From Blautia schinkii (GTDB lineage Bacteria; Bacillota; Clostridia; Lachnospirales; Lachnospiraceae): a stretch of DNA of 64,000 nucleotides. The notes below the pieces were generated by a model. It saw only the letters and a list, made by a program, of their open reading frames with translations, was not told the origin of the DNA and searched no databases. Of the stretch, positions 51,467 through 58,878 are shown in pieces (position 1 is the first letter of the stretch; every line of letters starts with the position of its first letter). The position numbers and the translations under genes are program-made. The stretch lies in assembly GCF_013304825.1 (NCBI RefSeq), contig NZ_JAAWUO010000002.1:62001-126000 (forward strand), given 5' to 3'.

Positions 51467-52117
51467 TCATATCACCAGCTGCAGTATATCCTCTATATGT
51501 TCTGCAAGATGATCTGCCCCATTCAGTTCCCCTTTCTCACCATATCCATACAGACATCCTATAAATGGGCTTTTGCAGGCTCTGGCACATTCCAGATCCT
51601 GCCTCCTGTCTCCGACCACCAGATAAGGGCCACTATATTCCCGGATAATTCCCTGCACAATTTCTGTCTTTGGACGGAATCCGTATGATTCACAGTCATA
51701 AAAACGGTCAAACCATCGTTCCATCCCAAATTCCTTCCAATGTGCCTCACGATATGAAGCTTTACAGTTACTTAAGATCACAAGGTGATATCCCCGGTTC
51801 TTCAAAGCTGTTAACATCTCCTCTGCTCCCGGATACCACACTGCCTTATGTTTCCTGATCTGTCTTACCATCAGGTCTCCTACCATCCTGCTTGCCTGCT
51901 CTTTATAGCTCTGATCCAGCTCCGGCAAAAATGTATTCCACATCTCCTTACTGTTAAGTCCCAGCCAGCCGGCAATTTCCGCCGAGCCTATCTCCCGTTC
52001 TTCTACAGCCTTCTGTTTTGTCAGCCACTGATAGGTTTCACGAAATGCCGGTTCATAGATTCCAAGGGTATTATGGATCGTTCCATCATAATCGAATATG
52101 ATCGTTTTTGTCATCAT
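51467..52117 (-). CDS. HAD-superfamily phosphatase at the end of the riboflavin operon
   Basis: 216 residues. HAD motif I is TIIFDYDGTIHNTL, motif II VILSNCKASYR, the Lys of motif III is in YGFRPKTEIVQ, and motif IV is LVVGDRRQDLECAR; the helical cap between I and II places it in subfamily IA (phosphoglycolate-phosphatase-like). It begins 15 bp after ribH on the same strand, with no terminator between. Riboflavin synthesis needs a phosphatase acting on 5-amino-6-ribitylamino-uracil phosphate, usually an unlinked HAD enzyme; this gene is a candidate by position only. Confidence 0.82.
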   Translation of the reverse strand: MMTKTIIFDYDGTIHNTLGIYEPAFRETYQWLTKQKAVEEREIGSAEIAGWLGLNSKEMWNTFLPELDQSYKEQASRMVGDLMVRQIRKHKAVWYPGAEEMLTALKNRGYHLVILSNCKASYREAHWKEFGMERWFDRFYDCESYGFRPKTEIVQGIIREYSGPYLVVGDRRQDLECARACKSPFIGCLYGYGEKGELNGADHLAEHIEDILQLVI

Positions 52118-52132
52118 TTATTTTCCTGTCTT

Positions 52133-52606
52133 TTAGAGCTGCTTCATCAGATTGACCATCTCGATTGCAGATAACGCGCAGTCATAACCTTTATTTCCCG
52201 CTTTGCTTCCTGCACGCGCAATAGCCTGCTCGATATTTTCAGTTGTGATCACTCCGAATAAGACCGGGATTCCTGTTGCAAGTTCAACCTGTGCGATTCC
52301 CTTAGCAGATTCATTGCATACCAGATCATAATGTGAAGTATCTCCACGGATGACAGCTCCCACGCAGATAATTGCATCATATTTTCCTGACTGCGCCATT
52401 TTCTGTGCTGTAATCGGAATCTCAAATGCTCCCGGTACCCATGCTGCAGTAATATTCTCTTCTTCTACTCCATGTCTTACCAGTCCGTCGACTGCCCCTC
52501 CCAATAATTTATTCACAATGATCTCATTGAATCTCGCTGCCACGATACCAACCCTCATTCCCTCCGGTGCTACTACTTTTCCTTCTACTAAATTGATCTG
52601 TCTCAT
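52133..52606 (-). CDS. ribH: 6,7-dimethyl-8-ribityllumazine synthase RibH
   Basis: 157 residues, normal length. It condenses 5-amino-6-ribitylaminouracil with 3,4-dihydroxy-2-butanone 4-phosphate. Recognised blocks: [42 protein letters not shown] (phosphate/ribityl site), [24 protein letters not shown] with the catalytic His in SHYD, and [13 protein letters not shown]. It forms icosahedral or pentameric shells in relatives. It follows ribBA by 29 bp with AGGAGGAAGAAAA upstream. Confidence 0.96.
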   Translation of the reverse strand: MRQINLVEGKVVAPEGMRVGIVAARFNEIIVNKLLGGAVDGLVRHGVEEENITAAWVPGAFEIPITAQKMAQSGKYDAIICVGAVIRGDTSHYDLVCNESAKGIAQVELATGIPVLFGVITTENIEQAIARAGSKAGNKGYDCALSAIEMVNLMKQL

Positions 52607-52635
52607 TTTTTCTTCCTCCTGATATTTGCTGTTTT

Positions 52636-53853
52636 TTATAAATTTATTTCTTTAAAAATATGACCCATCTTTTCCTGCTTCGTCTTCATATACTTCCGGT
52701 CATACTTTTGTACCGGAATCTCCAGAGGTACTCTCTCATTGATCTTCAGCCCGAATTCACCAAGTCCATAAACTTTATCCGGGTTATTTGTCAGTAATCT
52801 TAATGATTTCACACCAAGGTCTGACAGTATCTGTGCCCCGACCCAGTACTCTCTGAGATCCGGTGCAAATCCTAACTTCACATTAGCCTCCACAGTATCG
52901 TATCCCTGTTCCTGAAGCGCATATGCTTTGATCTTATTGATCAGTCCGATTCCTCTGCCTTCCTGTCTCATATACAGAATGATTCCTCTGCCTTCCGCCT
53001 CTACCTGGCGCATTGCTGTCTGCAGCTGCAGGCCGCAGTCACATCTGAGTGATCCGAATGCATCTCCTGTCAGGCACTCCGAATGTACCCGGCAAAGCAC
53101 ATCCTCACCATCTCCTATATCACCTTTTACCAGTGCCAGATGGTGCTCTCCTGTAATGTCATTGATATATCCATACATTTTAAAATCACCATACTGTGTT
53201 GGGAGGTTTGCAGCTGCTTCCTCCTTTACATGCTTTTCATGTATTCTTATATAATCCTGCAGATCACGGATGGTAATAAATGTAAGGTTATGCTCTTTTG
53301 CCATTTCCCATAGCTGTGATGTACGCATCATCGTGCCATCTTCTTTCATAACTTCACAGCACACACCACATTCTTTCAGCCCGGCAAGTCTCATAAGATC
53401 TGTCGTTGCCTCTGTATGGCCATTCCGTACCAGAACCCCGCCTTTTCTGGAAATAAGTGGAAATACATGTCCTGGTCTTCTGAAATCCTCCGGTTTCGAC
53501 TCATCATCCACACACTTCATAATGGTATAGGAGCGCTCTGCTGCTGAGATACCGGTCGTTGTATCTGCGTGATCCACTGCCACGGTAAATGCTGTACTGT
53601 GATTGTCCGTATTTTCAGCAACCATCGGTGGAAAATTCAATCTCGCTGCAAGTTCCGCACTCATCGGTGTACAGATAAGACCCTTTGCATAGGTCGCCAT
53701 GAAATTAATATTTTCCCTGGTCGCAAACTCTGCCGCACATATCAGATCTCCCTCATTTTCTCTGTCCGGATCATCTGTGACCAGAACTATTTTACCTTTC
53801 TTAAGATCCCTAAGTGCCTCTTCAATTGTGTTGTACTGATAGTTTTGTGACAT
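52636..53853 (-). CDS. ribBA: RibBA: DHBP synthase / GTP cyclohydrolase II
   Basis: 405 residues. The N-terminal ~200 residues are 3,4-dihydroxy-2-butanone-4-phosphate synthase ([75 protein letters not shown]). The C-terminal ~200 are GTP cyclohydrolase II with zinc Cys ([19 protein letters not shown]) and the nucleotide loop [12 protein letters not shown]. It supplies both precursors of riboflavin. Positioned third in ribD-ribE-ribBA-ribH and controlled by the FMN riboswitch upstream of ribD. Confidence 0.97.
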   Translation of the reverse strand: MSQNYQYNTIEEALRDLKKGKIVLVTDDPDRENEGDLICAAEFATRENINFMATYAKGLICTPMSAELAARLNFPPMVAENTDNHSTAFTVAVDHADTTTGISAAERSYTIMKCVDDESKPEDFRRPGHVFPLISRKGGVLVRNGHTEATTDLMRLAGLKECGVCCEVMKEDGTMMRTSQLWEMAKEHNLTFITIRDLQDYIRIHEKHVKEEAAANLPTQYGDFKMYGYINDITGEHHLALVKGDIGDGEDVLCRVHSECLTGDAFGSLRCDCGLQLQTAMRQVEAEGRGIILYMRQEGRGIGLINKIKAYALQEQGYDTVEANVKLGFAPDLREYWVGAQILSDLGVKSLRLLTNNPDKVYGLGEFGLKINERVPLEIPVQKYDRKYMKTKQEKMGHIFKEINL

Positions 53854-53871
53854 ACTGTATATCCTCCTGTT

Positions 53872-54525
53872 CTAAAATCCGAATTCTTCAAGAAACTCCA
53901 TCGTAATTCCGGATTCTTTTTTCTCTTCTTCGTTTTTTTTGATGCCAAGCAGTTTTTCTACGTATTTTCCGATCACATCATTTTCCAGATTAACCAGATC
54001 CCCCGGCATTTTTTCCAAAAGAGTTGTTTCTTCTCCTGTATGTGGAATGACCGAAACCTGAAAACCAACTTCATCAATCCTTGCAACTGTCAGGCTGATC
54101 CCATCAATGCAGATTGATCCTTTTTCCACGATCAGATGCAAAATCTGTGGTGATGTCTCAATCGATACCCAGATGGCATTTTCTTCCCGGAGCATGGAAC
54201 GTATCACACCAGTCCCATCAATATGGCCACTTACTATGTGTCCCCCGAACCTGCCATCTGCAGCCATTGCACGTTCCAGGTTTACCTGGCTTCCGGTTTT
54301 GCAGCTGCCAAGACTGCTTCTTCTGATCGTCTCTGCCATCACATCGGCGGTAAATCCGTCCGGCTGGATCGACGTAACTGTCAGACACACGCCATTCACG
54401 GCAATGCTGTCACCGATTCTTGTGCCTTCCAGTACCTTCCTGGCTTTCACTGCCAGGATCCCTGATTCCCCTGTCAGCTGTATATAACGGACTTTTCCTT
54501 TCTCTTCTACGATTCCTGTAAACAT
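53872..54525 (-). CDS. ribE: Riboflavin synthase alpha chain RibE
   Basis: 217 residues made of two lumazine-binding barrels: MFTGIVEEKGKV ... SIAVNGVCLTVTSI and FGGHIVSGHIDGTG ... SICIDGISLTVARI, the latter followed by IPHTGEETTLLEKMPGDLVNLENDVIGKYVEKL. It dismutates two lumazines into riboflavin. The last ~22 residues are charged (KKNEEEKKESG) and beyond the family's usual end. Its start overlaps ribD by 19 bp, with AGGAGGAATT inside ribD. Confidence 0.96.
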   Translation of the reverse strand: MFTGIVEEKGKVRYIQLTGESGILAVKARKVLEGTRIGDSIAVNGVCLTVTSIQPDGFTADVMAETIRRSSLGSCKTGSQVNLERAMAADGRFGGHIVSGHIDGTGVIRSMLREENAIWVSIETSPQILHLIVEKGSICIDGISLTVARIDEVGFQVSVIPHTGEETTLLEKMPGDLVNLENDVIGKYVEKLLGIKKNEEEKKESGITMEFLEEFGF

Positions 54526-55634
54526 AATTCCTCCTGTTTTTTCTCACACACCTGACATCTTATCCGGATGTCCTCACCGATCTGACAGATATCTGTATAT
54601 CTCAGTTCCACTGCTTCAGACGGCAGTTCAACTCCAATACCTTCTACCGGTGTCTTCCCAGCCACACCGCCAAACAGCTTTGGTGCCACAAAAGCCTGTA
54701 CTTCCTTTACAATTCCAGCTCGCAGTGCGCTGTCATTTAACGTACCGCCTCCCTCCAGAAGGATGCTGTCAATGCCTCTGTTTCCAAGATCTGTCATCAG
54801 CTTCTTAAGGTCTATCTGATTCTTTTCATCCGGACAACAGATGGTTTCAACTCCCATGGTATGTAATATTTTTATTTTCTCTTCTGTATTTTTCCAATCT
54901 GCATAAGCCACGATCGTCCGGTATTTTCCCGCACTTTTTACGATCTGACTGTCCGGCGTGATCCTGAGCTTACTGTCGCACACAATCCTGACAGGACTTT
55001 TCCAGCCTTCTACCCGGACGTTTAACATCGGATCATCTGCAAGCACAGTTCCAATGCCTGCCATGATCCCCATGTACTGATGCCGCATATGCTGTACTTC
55101 TTTTCGTGCAGCTTCTCCGGTGATCCATTTTGATGCCCCTGTCTTCGTTGCGATCTTCCCATCCAGTGTCATGGCATACTTCATCACTACATACGGAGTC
55201 TTCGTAGTAATATAATGGAAAAACACCGGGTTCAGCTGATCACATTCTTCTCTCATAAAATCTTCAACTACTGTTACGCCGGCTTCCCTTAACATCTGTA
55301 CACCTTTTCCTGCCACTTTCGGATTCGGATCTCTGGAACCGATCACCACTTTTCTGATCTTCTGTTCAATGATCGCTTCCGTACATGGAGGTGTTTTACC
55401 ATGATGACAACAAGGCTCCAGCGTAACATAAATCACCGCACCTTCTGCTGATTCTGTAAGAGAAGCAATTGCATTACGTTCCGCGTGAAGTTCTCCATAC
55501 TTTTTATGATAGCCTTCCCCAATGATCTTTCCGTCTTTTACGATCACTGCCCCTACCATCGGATTGGGATTCGTCCAGCCTTCTCCTTTTTTGGCCAGCT
55601 GAATCGCCCGAAGCATATATTCCTGATCCGTCAT
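54507..55634 (-). CDS. ribD: RibD: diaminohydroxyphosphoribosylaminopyrimidine deaminase/reductase
   Basis: 375 residues. The N-terminal deaminase holds zinc ligands HAERNAIAS and PCCHHGKTPPCTEAI; the C-terminal reductase has MKYAMTLDGKIATKTGASKWITG, and LLEGGGTLNDSALRAGIV, the NADPH and substrate blocks. It carries out steps two and three of riboflavin synthesis. First gene of the operon; 63 bp separate it from a terminator stem and 220 bp from the FMN riboswitch. Confidence 0.97.
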   Translation of the reverse strand: MTDQEYMLRAIQLAKKGEGWTNPNPMVGAVIVKDGKIIGEGYHKKYGELHAERNAIASLTESAEGAVIYVTLEPCCHHGKTPPCTEAIIEQKIRKVVIGSRDPNPKVAGKGVQMLREAGVTVVEDFMREECDQLNPVFFHYITTKTPYVVMKYAMTLDGKIATKTGASKWITGEAARKEVQHMRHQYMGIMAGIGTVLADDPMLNVRVEGWKSPVRIVCDSKLRITPDSQIVKSAGKYRTIVAYADWKNTEEKIKILHTMGVETICCPDEKNQIDLKKLMTDLGNRGIDSILLEGGGTLNDSALRAGIVKEVQAFVAPKLFGGVAGKTPVEGIGVELPSEAVELRYTDICQIGEDIRIRCQVCEKKQEELCLQES

Positions 55635-55697
55635 TTCTATTCCTTCTTTCTTATTCCTGTTCTTTGCCTGGTATTTCGAAAACGATGTACCAGATAC

Positions 55698-55725
55698 AAA
55701 AAAAGCCTGCAGAAATATCTGCAGG
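55698..55725 (-). terminator. Second terminator in the rib leader
   Basis: CCTGCAG-atattt-CTGCAGG followed on the minus strand by C and seven T. It stands 64 nt before the ribD ATG, downstream of another terminator. Confidence 0.8.
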
Positions 55726-55781
55726 GTGGAATTAATCTGTTACATATGATCGATAAATGAATGTCTGATTATTTCCTACAT

Positions 55782-55815
55782 AAAAAGCTCTGAAATGGAT
55801 CACCATCTCAGAGCT
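55782..55815 (-). terminator. FMN-riboswitch terminator
   Basis: AGCTCTGAgATGG-tgat-CCATtTCAGAGCT followed on the minus strand by TTTTATG. It lies 42 nt after the FMN aptamer and is the likely expression platform. Confidence 0.8.
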
Positions 55816-55856
55816 CTGATACTACATTCATTCATACAAAAATCAACTGTACTATC

Positions 55857-55964
55857 ATCTTCTTCCATCCAGACTGTACTGTCGGCCCCGGAATCTCACC
55901 GGATCATACCTTTCGGCTCGCGGGCTTTACCGCCGGTAGGGAATCTCACCCTGCCCTGAAGATA
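55857..55964 (-). promoter_or_regulatory. FMN riboswitch (RFN element)
   Basis: On the minus strand the conserved aptamer blocks are present in order: TCTTCAGGGCAGGGTGAGA, TTCCCTACCGGCGGTAAAGC, CCGCGAGCC, GATCCGGTGAGATTCCGG, GCCGACAGTACAGTCTGGAT and GAAGAAGAT closing the first stem. FMN binding should favour the downstream terminator and switch off ribD-E-BA-H and probably the HAD gene. Confidence 0.97.
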
Positions 55965-55975
55965 TCTTTTTGTTC

Positions 55976-56004
55976 ATTTTAATACTTTATCTATTATTTG
56001 TAAA
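55976..56004 (-). promoter_or_regulatory. Promoter of the riboflavin operon
   Basis: TTTACA (56004-55999), 17-bp spacer, TAAAAT (55981-55976) on the minus strand; the transcript would start just before the RFN aptamer. An IS-end remnant begins 34 bp upstream of the -35 box. Confidence 0.7.
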
Positions 56005-56037
56005 GCAGAATTTTTATTTTACGCATTTCACATTTTT

Positions 56038-56070
56038 CTCGGGAGTTTGACAGTTGAATAATCAAAACTC
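56038..56070 (+). repeat. Solo IS-end remnant (direct repeat of 58122)
   Basis: CTCGGGAGTTTGACAGTT is identical to 58122-58139, and similarity goes on for about 14 more bases with a few mismatches. It is the left end of the broken IS1634-type element, here without the element. Confidence 0.7.
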
Positions 56071-56071
56071 A

Positions 56072-56503
56072 CTACAATCCTTCTACAAACTCAACTGCAT
56101 TTTTTATATCTTCTTCATCAGGGTGCCCTTTTGCAATACCACCTACCAGTTTAAATGGACCAAATGTGTCATAGCCCTTGCATCCGAATTTTCCTATCAC
56201 TTTAGAATGCTTCTTGTCCAAAATCTGCTCTATGGATTTATAATTCGCACTACCACCATAAGTACAAATCAGAAATATCTTTTTGTCGTTCGGTAAGTTT
56301 TTCTCTGCAAAACCCAACATTGACTGATGAAATTTCGAAAAATAGATTCCTGATGCAAACCCAATCATATCATAACTGCTCAGATCTGCATCTGGCTGGT
56401 TTACAGCATCAATCAAATCGACCTGACACTCTTCTGCTATGCTTTTTACTAATTTCTCTGTATTTCCATGATGTACAGATGCATATACGATTGCTTTTCT
56501 CAT
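56072..56503 (-). CDS. Flavodoxin-family protein
   Basis: 143 residues from ATG 56503 (GGAAAGGAAAACAA upstream). The FMN phosphate loop is YASVHHGNTEKLVKSIAEE (residues ~6-24), then YDMIGFASGIYFSKFH and FLICTYGGSANYKSIEQIL for the isoalloxazine loops; HPDEEDIKNAVEFVEGL ends the fold. It should be a small FMN electron carrier or reductase. An upstream extension of the frame to 56539 overlaps a transposase fragment. Its coding DNA sits between two IS ends together with decaying genes, but it looks intact. Confidence 0.85.
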   Translation of the reverse strand: MRKAIVYASVHHGNTEKLVKSIAEECQVDLIDAVNQPDADLSSYDMIGFASGIYFSKFHQSMLGFAEKNLPNDKKIFLICTYGGSANYKSIEQILDKKHSKVIGKFGCKGYDTFGPFKLVGGIAKGHPDEEDIKNAVEFVEGL

Positions 56504-56645
56504 TTGTTTTCCTTTCCAGTTCTTCCCACACCTGTTCATAGACCTCTGTCAGATAACTGACCGCAGACCTGTAGATATCCAGTATCTGTCGGATCGGAAT
56601 ATTCTGTTTTCGTAATTCTACGCTATAGCCGGATGTAATTTTCAT
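56409..56645 (-). pseudogene. N-terminal fragment of a TnpB-like (IS200/IS605 OrfB) transposase
   Basis: From ATG 56645, with AGGAAGCATCT upstream, about 48 codons read MKITSGYSVELRKQNIPIRQ... and DIYRSAVSYLTEVYEQVWEE, which I recognise as the start of Lachnospiraceae OrfB/TnpB-type transposases. After about 56502 the frame continues only as a shadow of the flavodoxin gene. More than 85% of the transposase is missing, including the RuvC-like and zinc regions. Recognition is from memory and should be checked. Confidence 0.6.
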
Positions 56646-56745
56646 AGATGCTTCCTAACCTTTCTGTTCTACATTGGCGCAAGCAAGTACTATTTGTTCT
56701 GATTTATTATAACCCATACTATGTACAATAAAACGCACTTTTCTT

Positions 56746-56868
56746 CTACTTTTTATAAAGAATATGATTCGTATCACACATCAATGTGGTTGGAATATTA
56801 TATTTCTCTGCTATTGTTTCGATAATGCCCACTACCGGACACGCATCTGCATTTACAAATATCTGCAC
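56746..56868 (-). pseudogene. Truncated UPF0178 (YaiI/YqxD-like) gene
   Basis: A GTG at 56868, overlapping the DUF4186 stop by one base, opens a 40-codon frame reading VQIFVNADACPVVGIIETIA... and IPTTLMCDTNHILYKK before a TAG. The DADACP block and its continuation match the first quarter of YaiI/YqxD proteins, which are normally about 150 residues. The rest is gone; the sequence then runs into the TnpB fragment, as if an IS insertion removed it. Confidence 0.65.
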
Positions 56869-57236
56869 TAGTGTCTCTCCATTTCTTTTTGAATCCATGT
56901 CATAATTACATCTACTAGATATTCCTGCTGCACTTGACTTAGTTCCTTTTCCGGTTGCATTTTATGCCACTTACGGATGCACTCTCTGCAACATGTTGCC
57001 GTTGCATGTTGTGCAATAAATACCGGATGACCACGCATTGGTGTCTGCTTGCCATCATTTGCTATATATGCCGGAGCTTCTCTCTTTGCGATAAAGTCCT
57101 TTGCATGTTGTCTGATTGTATCCAGTCCTTTTTCATTTATGTAGTCAATATCTTTCTGTTTCAGATGGAAACTGCTTCGGAACTTGGAATTATCCAGTCG
57201 CTCAAATAACTGCTTGTACCATTCATCCTTCGTCAT
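56868..57236 (-). CDS. DUF4186 family protein
   Basis: 122 residues, soluble. The family pattern is strong: NSKFRSSFHLKQKDIDYINEKGLDTIRQHAKDF, then NDGKQTPMRGHPVFIAQHATATCCRECIRKWH and VDVIMTWIQKEMERH. The His and CC..C may bind a metal, though no function is established. The gene is coupled to the broken YaiI-like frame downstream and preceded by the interrupted PAS gene after 4 bp, so it is the intact member of a decaying operon. Confidence 0.85.
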   Translation of the reverse strand: MTKDEWYKQLFERLDNSKFRSSFHLKQKDIDYINEKGLDTIRQHAKDFIAKREAPAYIANDGKQTPMRGHPVFIAQHATATCCRECIRKWHKMQPEKELSQVQQEYLVDVIMTWIQKEMERH

Positions 57237-57240
57237 ATCA

Positions 57241-57597
57241 TCACCACAAATCGTATTGTTTCATAGTTTCTGCATTTCGATATTCATGTTTCTCATAATA
57301 TCCTATCAACTTCCCATCATCTCTGAGTGCCACCATATAAACATCTTTATTCTGTTTTTCATTGTGAAAAGTATAAACGATATTATGACTTTCATCAACT
57401 GCAAACCAGTCCACTACCTGCTGTATTTTATCTCTTGATTCCGGATTATGACACTCTAACAGACTTCTTCCAATAAGTTTATCGCCATCTCCCTTCGCAT
57501 AGCTGATAACAGCTGCCGGATTCATGTAAATAATCTCATGCTTAAGATTGCATATAACAACGGATGCCCTGTCCTAATCAACAATACTTTTCGCCAT
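57241..57597 (-). pseudogene. PAS-domain protein gene with in-frame TAG at codon 8
   Basis: From ATG 57597 the frame reads MAKSIVD, TAG (57576-57574), then DRASVVICNLKHEIIYMNPA and on to 57241, with no further stop: 119 codons in all. The product after the stop is a PAS sensor fold (YMNPAAVISYAKGDGDKLIGRSLLECH). Gln is the usual residue before DRA, so CAG->TAG is the simplest history. A shorter start at ATG 57525 would lose the first PAS strands and has no ribosome site. Probably a recent nonsense mutation; suppression cannot be excluded. Confidence 0.75.
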
Positions 57598-57608
57598 TTT
57601 TGTTGCCC

Positions 57609-58001
57609 TTAGAACTTCACTTCTTCCGGTTCATGTGTAAATGATGAAAATGTAGCTGTCGCATTCTTAAAATAAAATACCTCTGTATTTCCATCATCTG
57701 CTGAGTACATATTCTGTAAAGATGGATAAGCATCAAGCATAGACTGTCTTGCTTCTCTTCTATCATCTTCTACAAGTTCTCCTGCTACACGAAGCCACTC
57801 TCCATTCTTAAATGCACAGATTTCCACCTTTGGATTTGCATGAATCTGTTTTGAAACATCTTTCACCTTTCCGGTCTGAATATACAGTTTTCCTTCAAAA
57901 ATATGTGCTGTTCCAAAAGGTCTTACCCTTGGCTGGTCTCCTTCCATTGTTGCCAAATAATATGTCTCTGCTTCTTTTAAAAAATTTACTACTCGTTCCA
58001 T
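57609..58001 (-). CDS. Pyridoxamine 5'-phosphate oxidase-family (FMN split-barrel) protein
   Basis: 130 residues. The split-barrel flavin fold is indicated by YYLATMEGDQPRVRPFGTAHIFEGKLYIQTGKVKDVSKQIHANP and VEICAFKNGEWLRVAGELVEDDRREARQ. Short members like this bind FMN or F420-like cofactors and are annotated as pyridoxamine oxidases although the substrate is unknown. It lies 11 bp upstream of the broken PAS gene, with GGAGG before its ATG, and is first in the small decaying operon. Confidence 0.87.
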   Translation of the reverse strand: MERVVNFLKEAETYYLATMEGDQPRVRPFGTAHIFEGKLYIQTGKVKDVSKQIHANPKVEICAFKNGEWLRVAGELVEDDRREARQSMLDAYPSLQNMYSADDGNTEVFYFKNATATFSSFTHEPEEVKF

Positions 58002-58262
58002 GGTATAAGCCTCCTGTTATTAAAATCTGTCAATAATAGAATTATACCACTATTTCCACTTTTCGCCAAACACAATACCATAGATTTTCTCAGACATAAG
58101 CTATTGTCCAGACTACAGTAACTCGGGAGTTTGACAGTTAAATAATTAAAAATCACCCTGCCGGCCTTATAAAACCTGCATTTTTTATGTCAAATTTTAC
58201 GTTTTTATATGTACTTGTTTATAATAGTGTAGTGTAATAAAAGAAAAAAGGATTTATTTATC
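58002..58262. other. Gap upstream of the IS1634 remnant
   Basis: Contains the promoter region of the 58001 gene and the left end of the IS remnant (from 58122). No further gene seen. Confidence 0.5.
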
Positions 58263-58821
58263 ATGTATATCGCAATCACAGGCAGTAAAAATAATAAAGA
58301 TGTATATATTTATCGTTCTTTCCGCAAAGAAAACGGAAAAGCCTCTTCATGTATTTATAAAAAACTTGGGAAGTACAATGCCCTTCTGGAACAGTTTGAT
58401 GGGAATGAAGACAAGTTGATGGTGTGGGAAAAGGAACAGGCAGCAAAAGAAACAGAACTTTATAAGCAGCATACCGGAAAAGTGTCTGTAGAGTTCTCCA
58501 AAGCGGCAACTTTTATACAGCAGACCAGATATTGGAAATATTACGCTCTATGCAAATGACTCTGCTGAACACAGCGAGCGGATATATCCCCTCTTATACA
58601 AGAACCGAACTAACCGATGCCTTACATAAAATATTTGATTTTAGAACGGATCATGAATTCATTACTAAAGCAGATATGCGGACCCTCATCAAGAATACAA
58701 AACAGATAAAATCAAAGCAAGGATAATATAGTACATATCGCTGCAAAAAGAAAAACGGCCACAACACCCATATTTACTGGGTTTGTAGCCGTTTTGTCAC
58801 CTTACAACTGTCAAAGATGGG
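58122..58821 (+). mobile_element. Internally deleted IS1634-type insertion sequence
   Basis: The left end is CTCGGGAGTTTGACAGTT (58122-58139). The right end reads AACTGTCAAAGATGGG (58806-58821), so TTTGACAGTT is the shared terminal inverted repeat. Between them is a broken transposase gene and, near the right end, a hairpin AAAACGGC ... GCCGTTTT (58752-58795). The intact element should be about 1.7-2 kb; only 0.7 kb remains. A second left end lies at 56038. Confidence 0.7.
58263..58726 (+). pseudogene. IS1634-family transposase, N- and C-terminal remnants
   Basis: From ATG 58263, about 85 residues match the start of Lachnospiraceae IS1634-type transposases (MYIAITGSKNNKDVYIYRSF; SCIYKKLGKYNALLEQFDGN). 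Then the frame breaks and in another frame (about 58535-58726) the C-terminal end of such a transposase appears (YIPSYTRTELTDALHKIFDF; ITKADMRTLIKNTKQI). The central ~400 residues with the DDE site are deleted, so the element cannot move on its own. Confidence 0.75.
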
Positions 58822-58878
58822 ATCTTAACACAAACGCAAAGGCAGAACAACCAATTGCCGGAATCATCAGAATGATTG

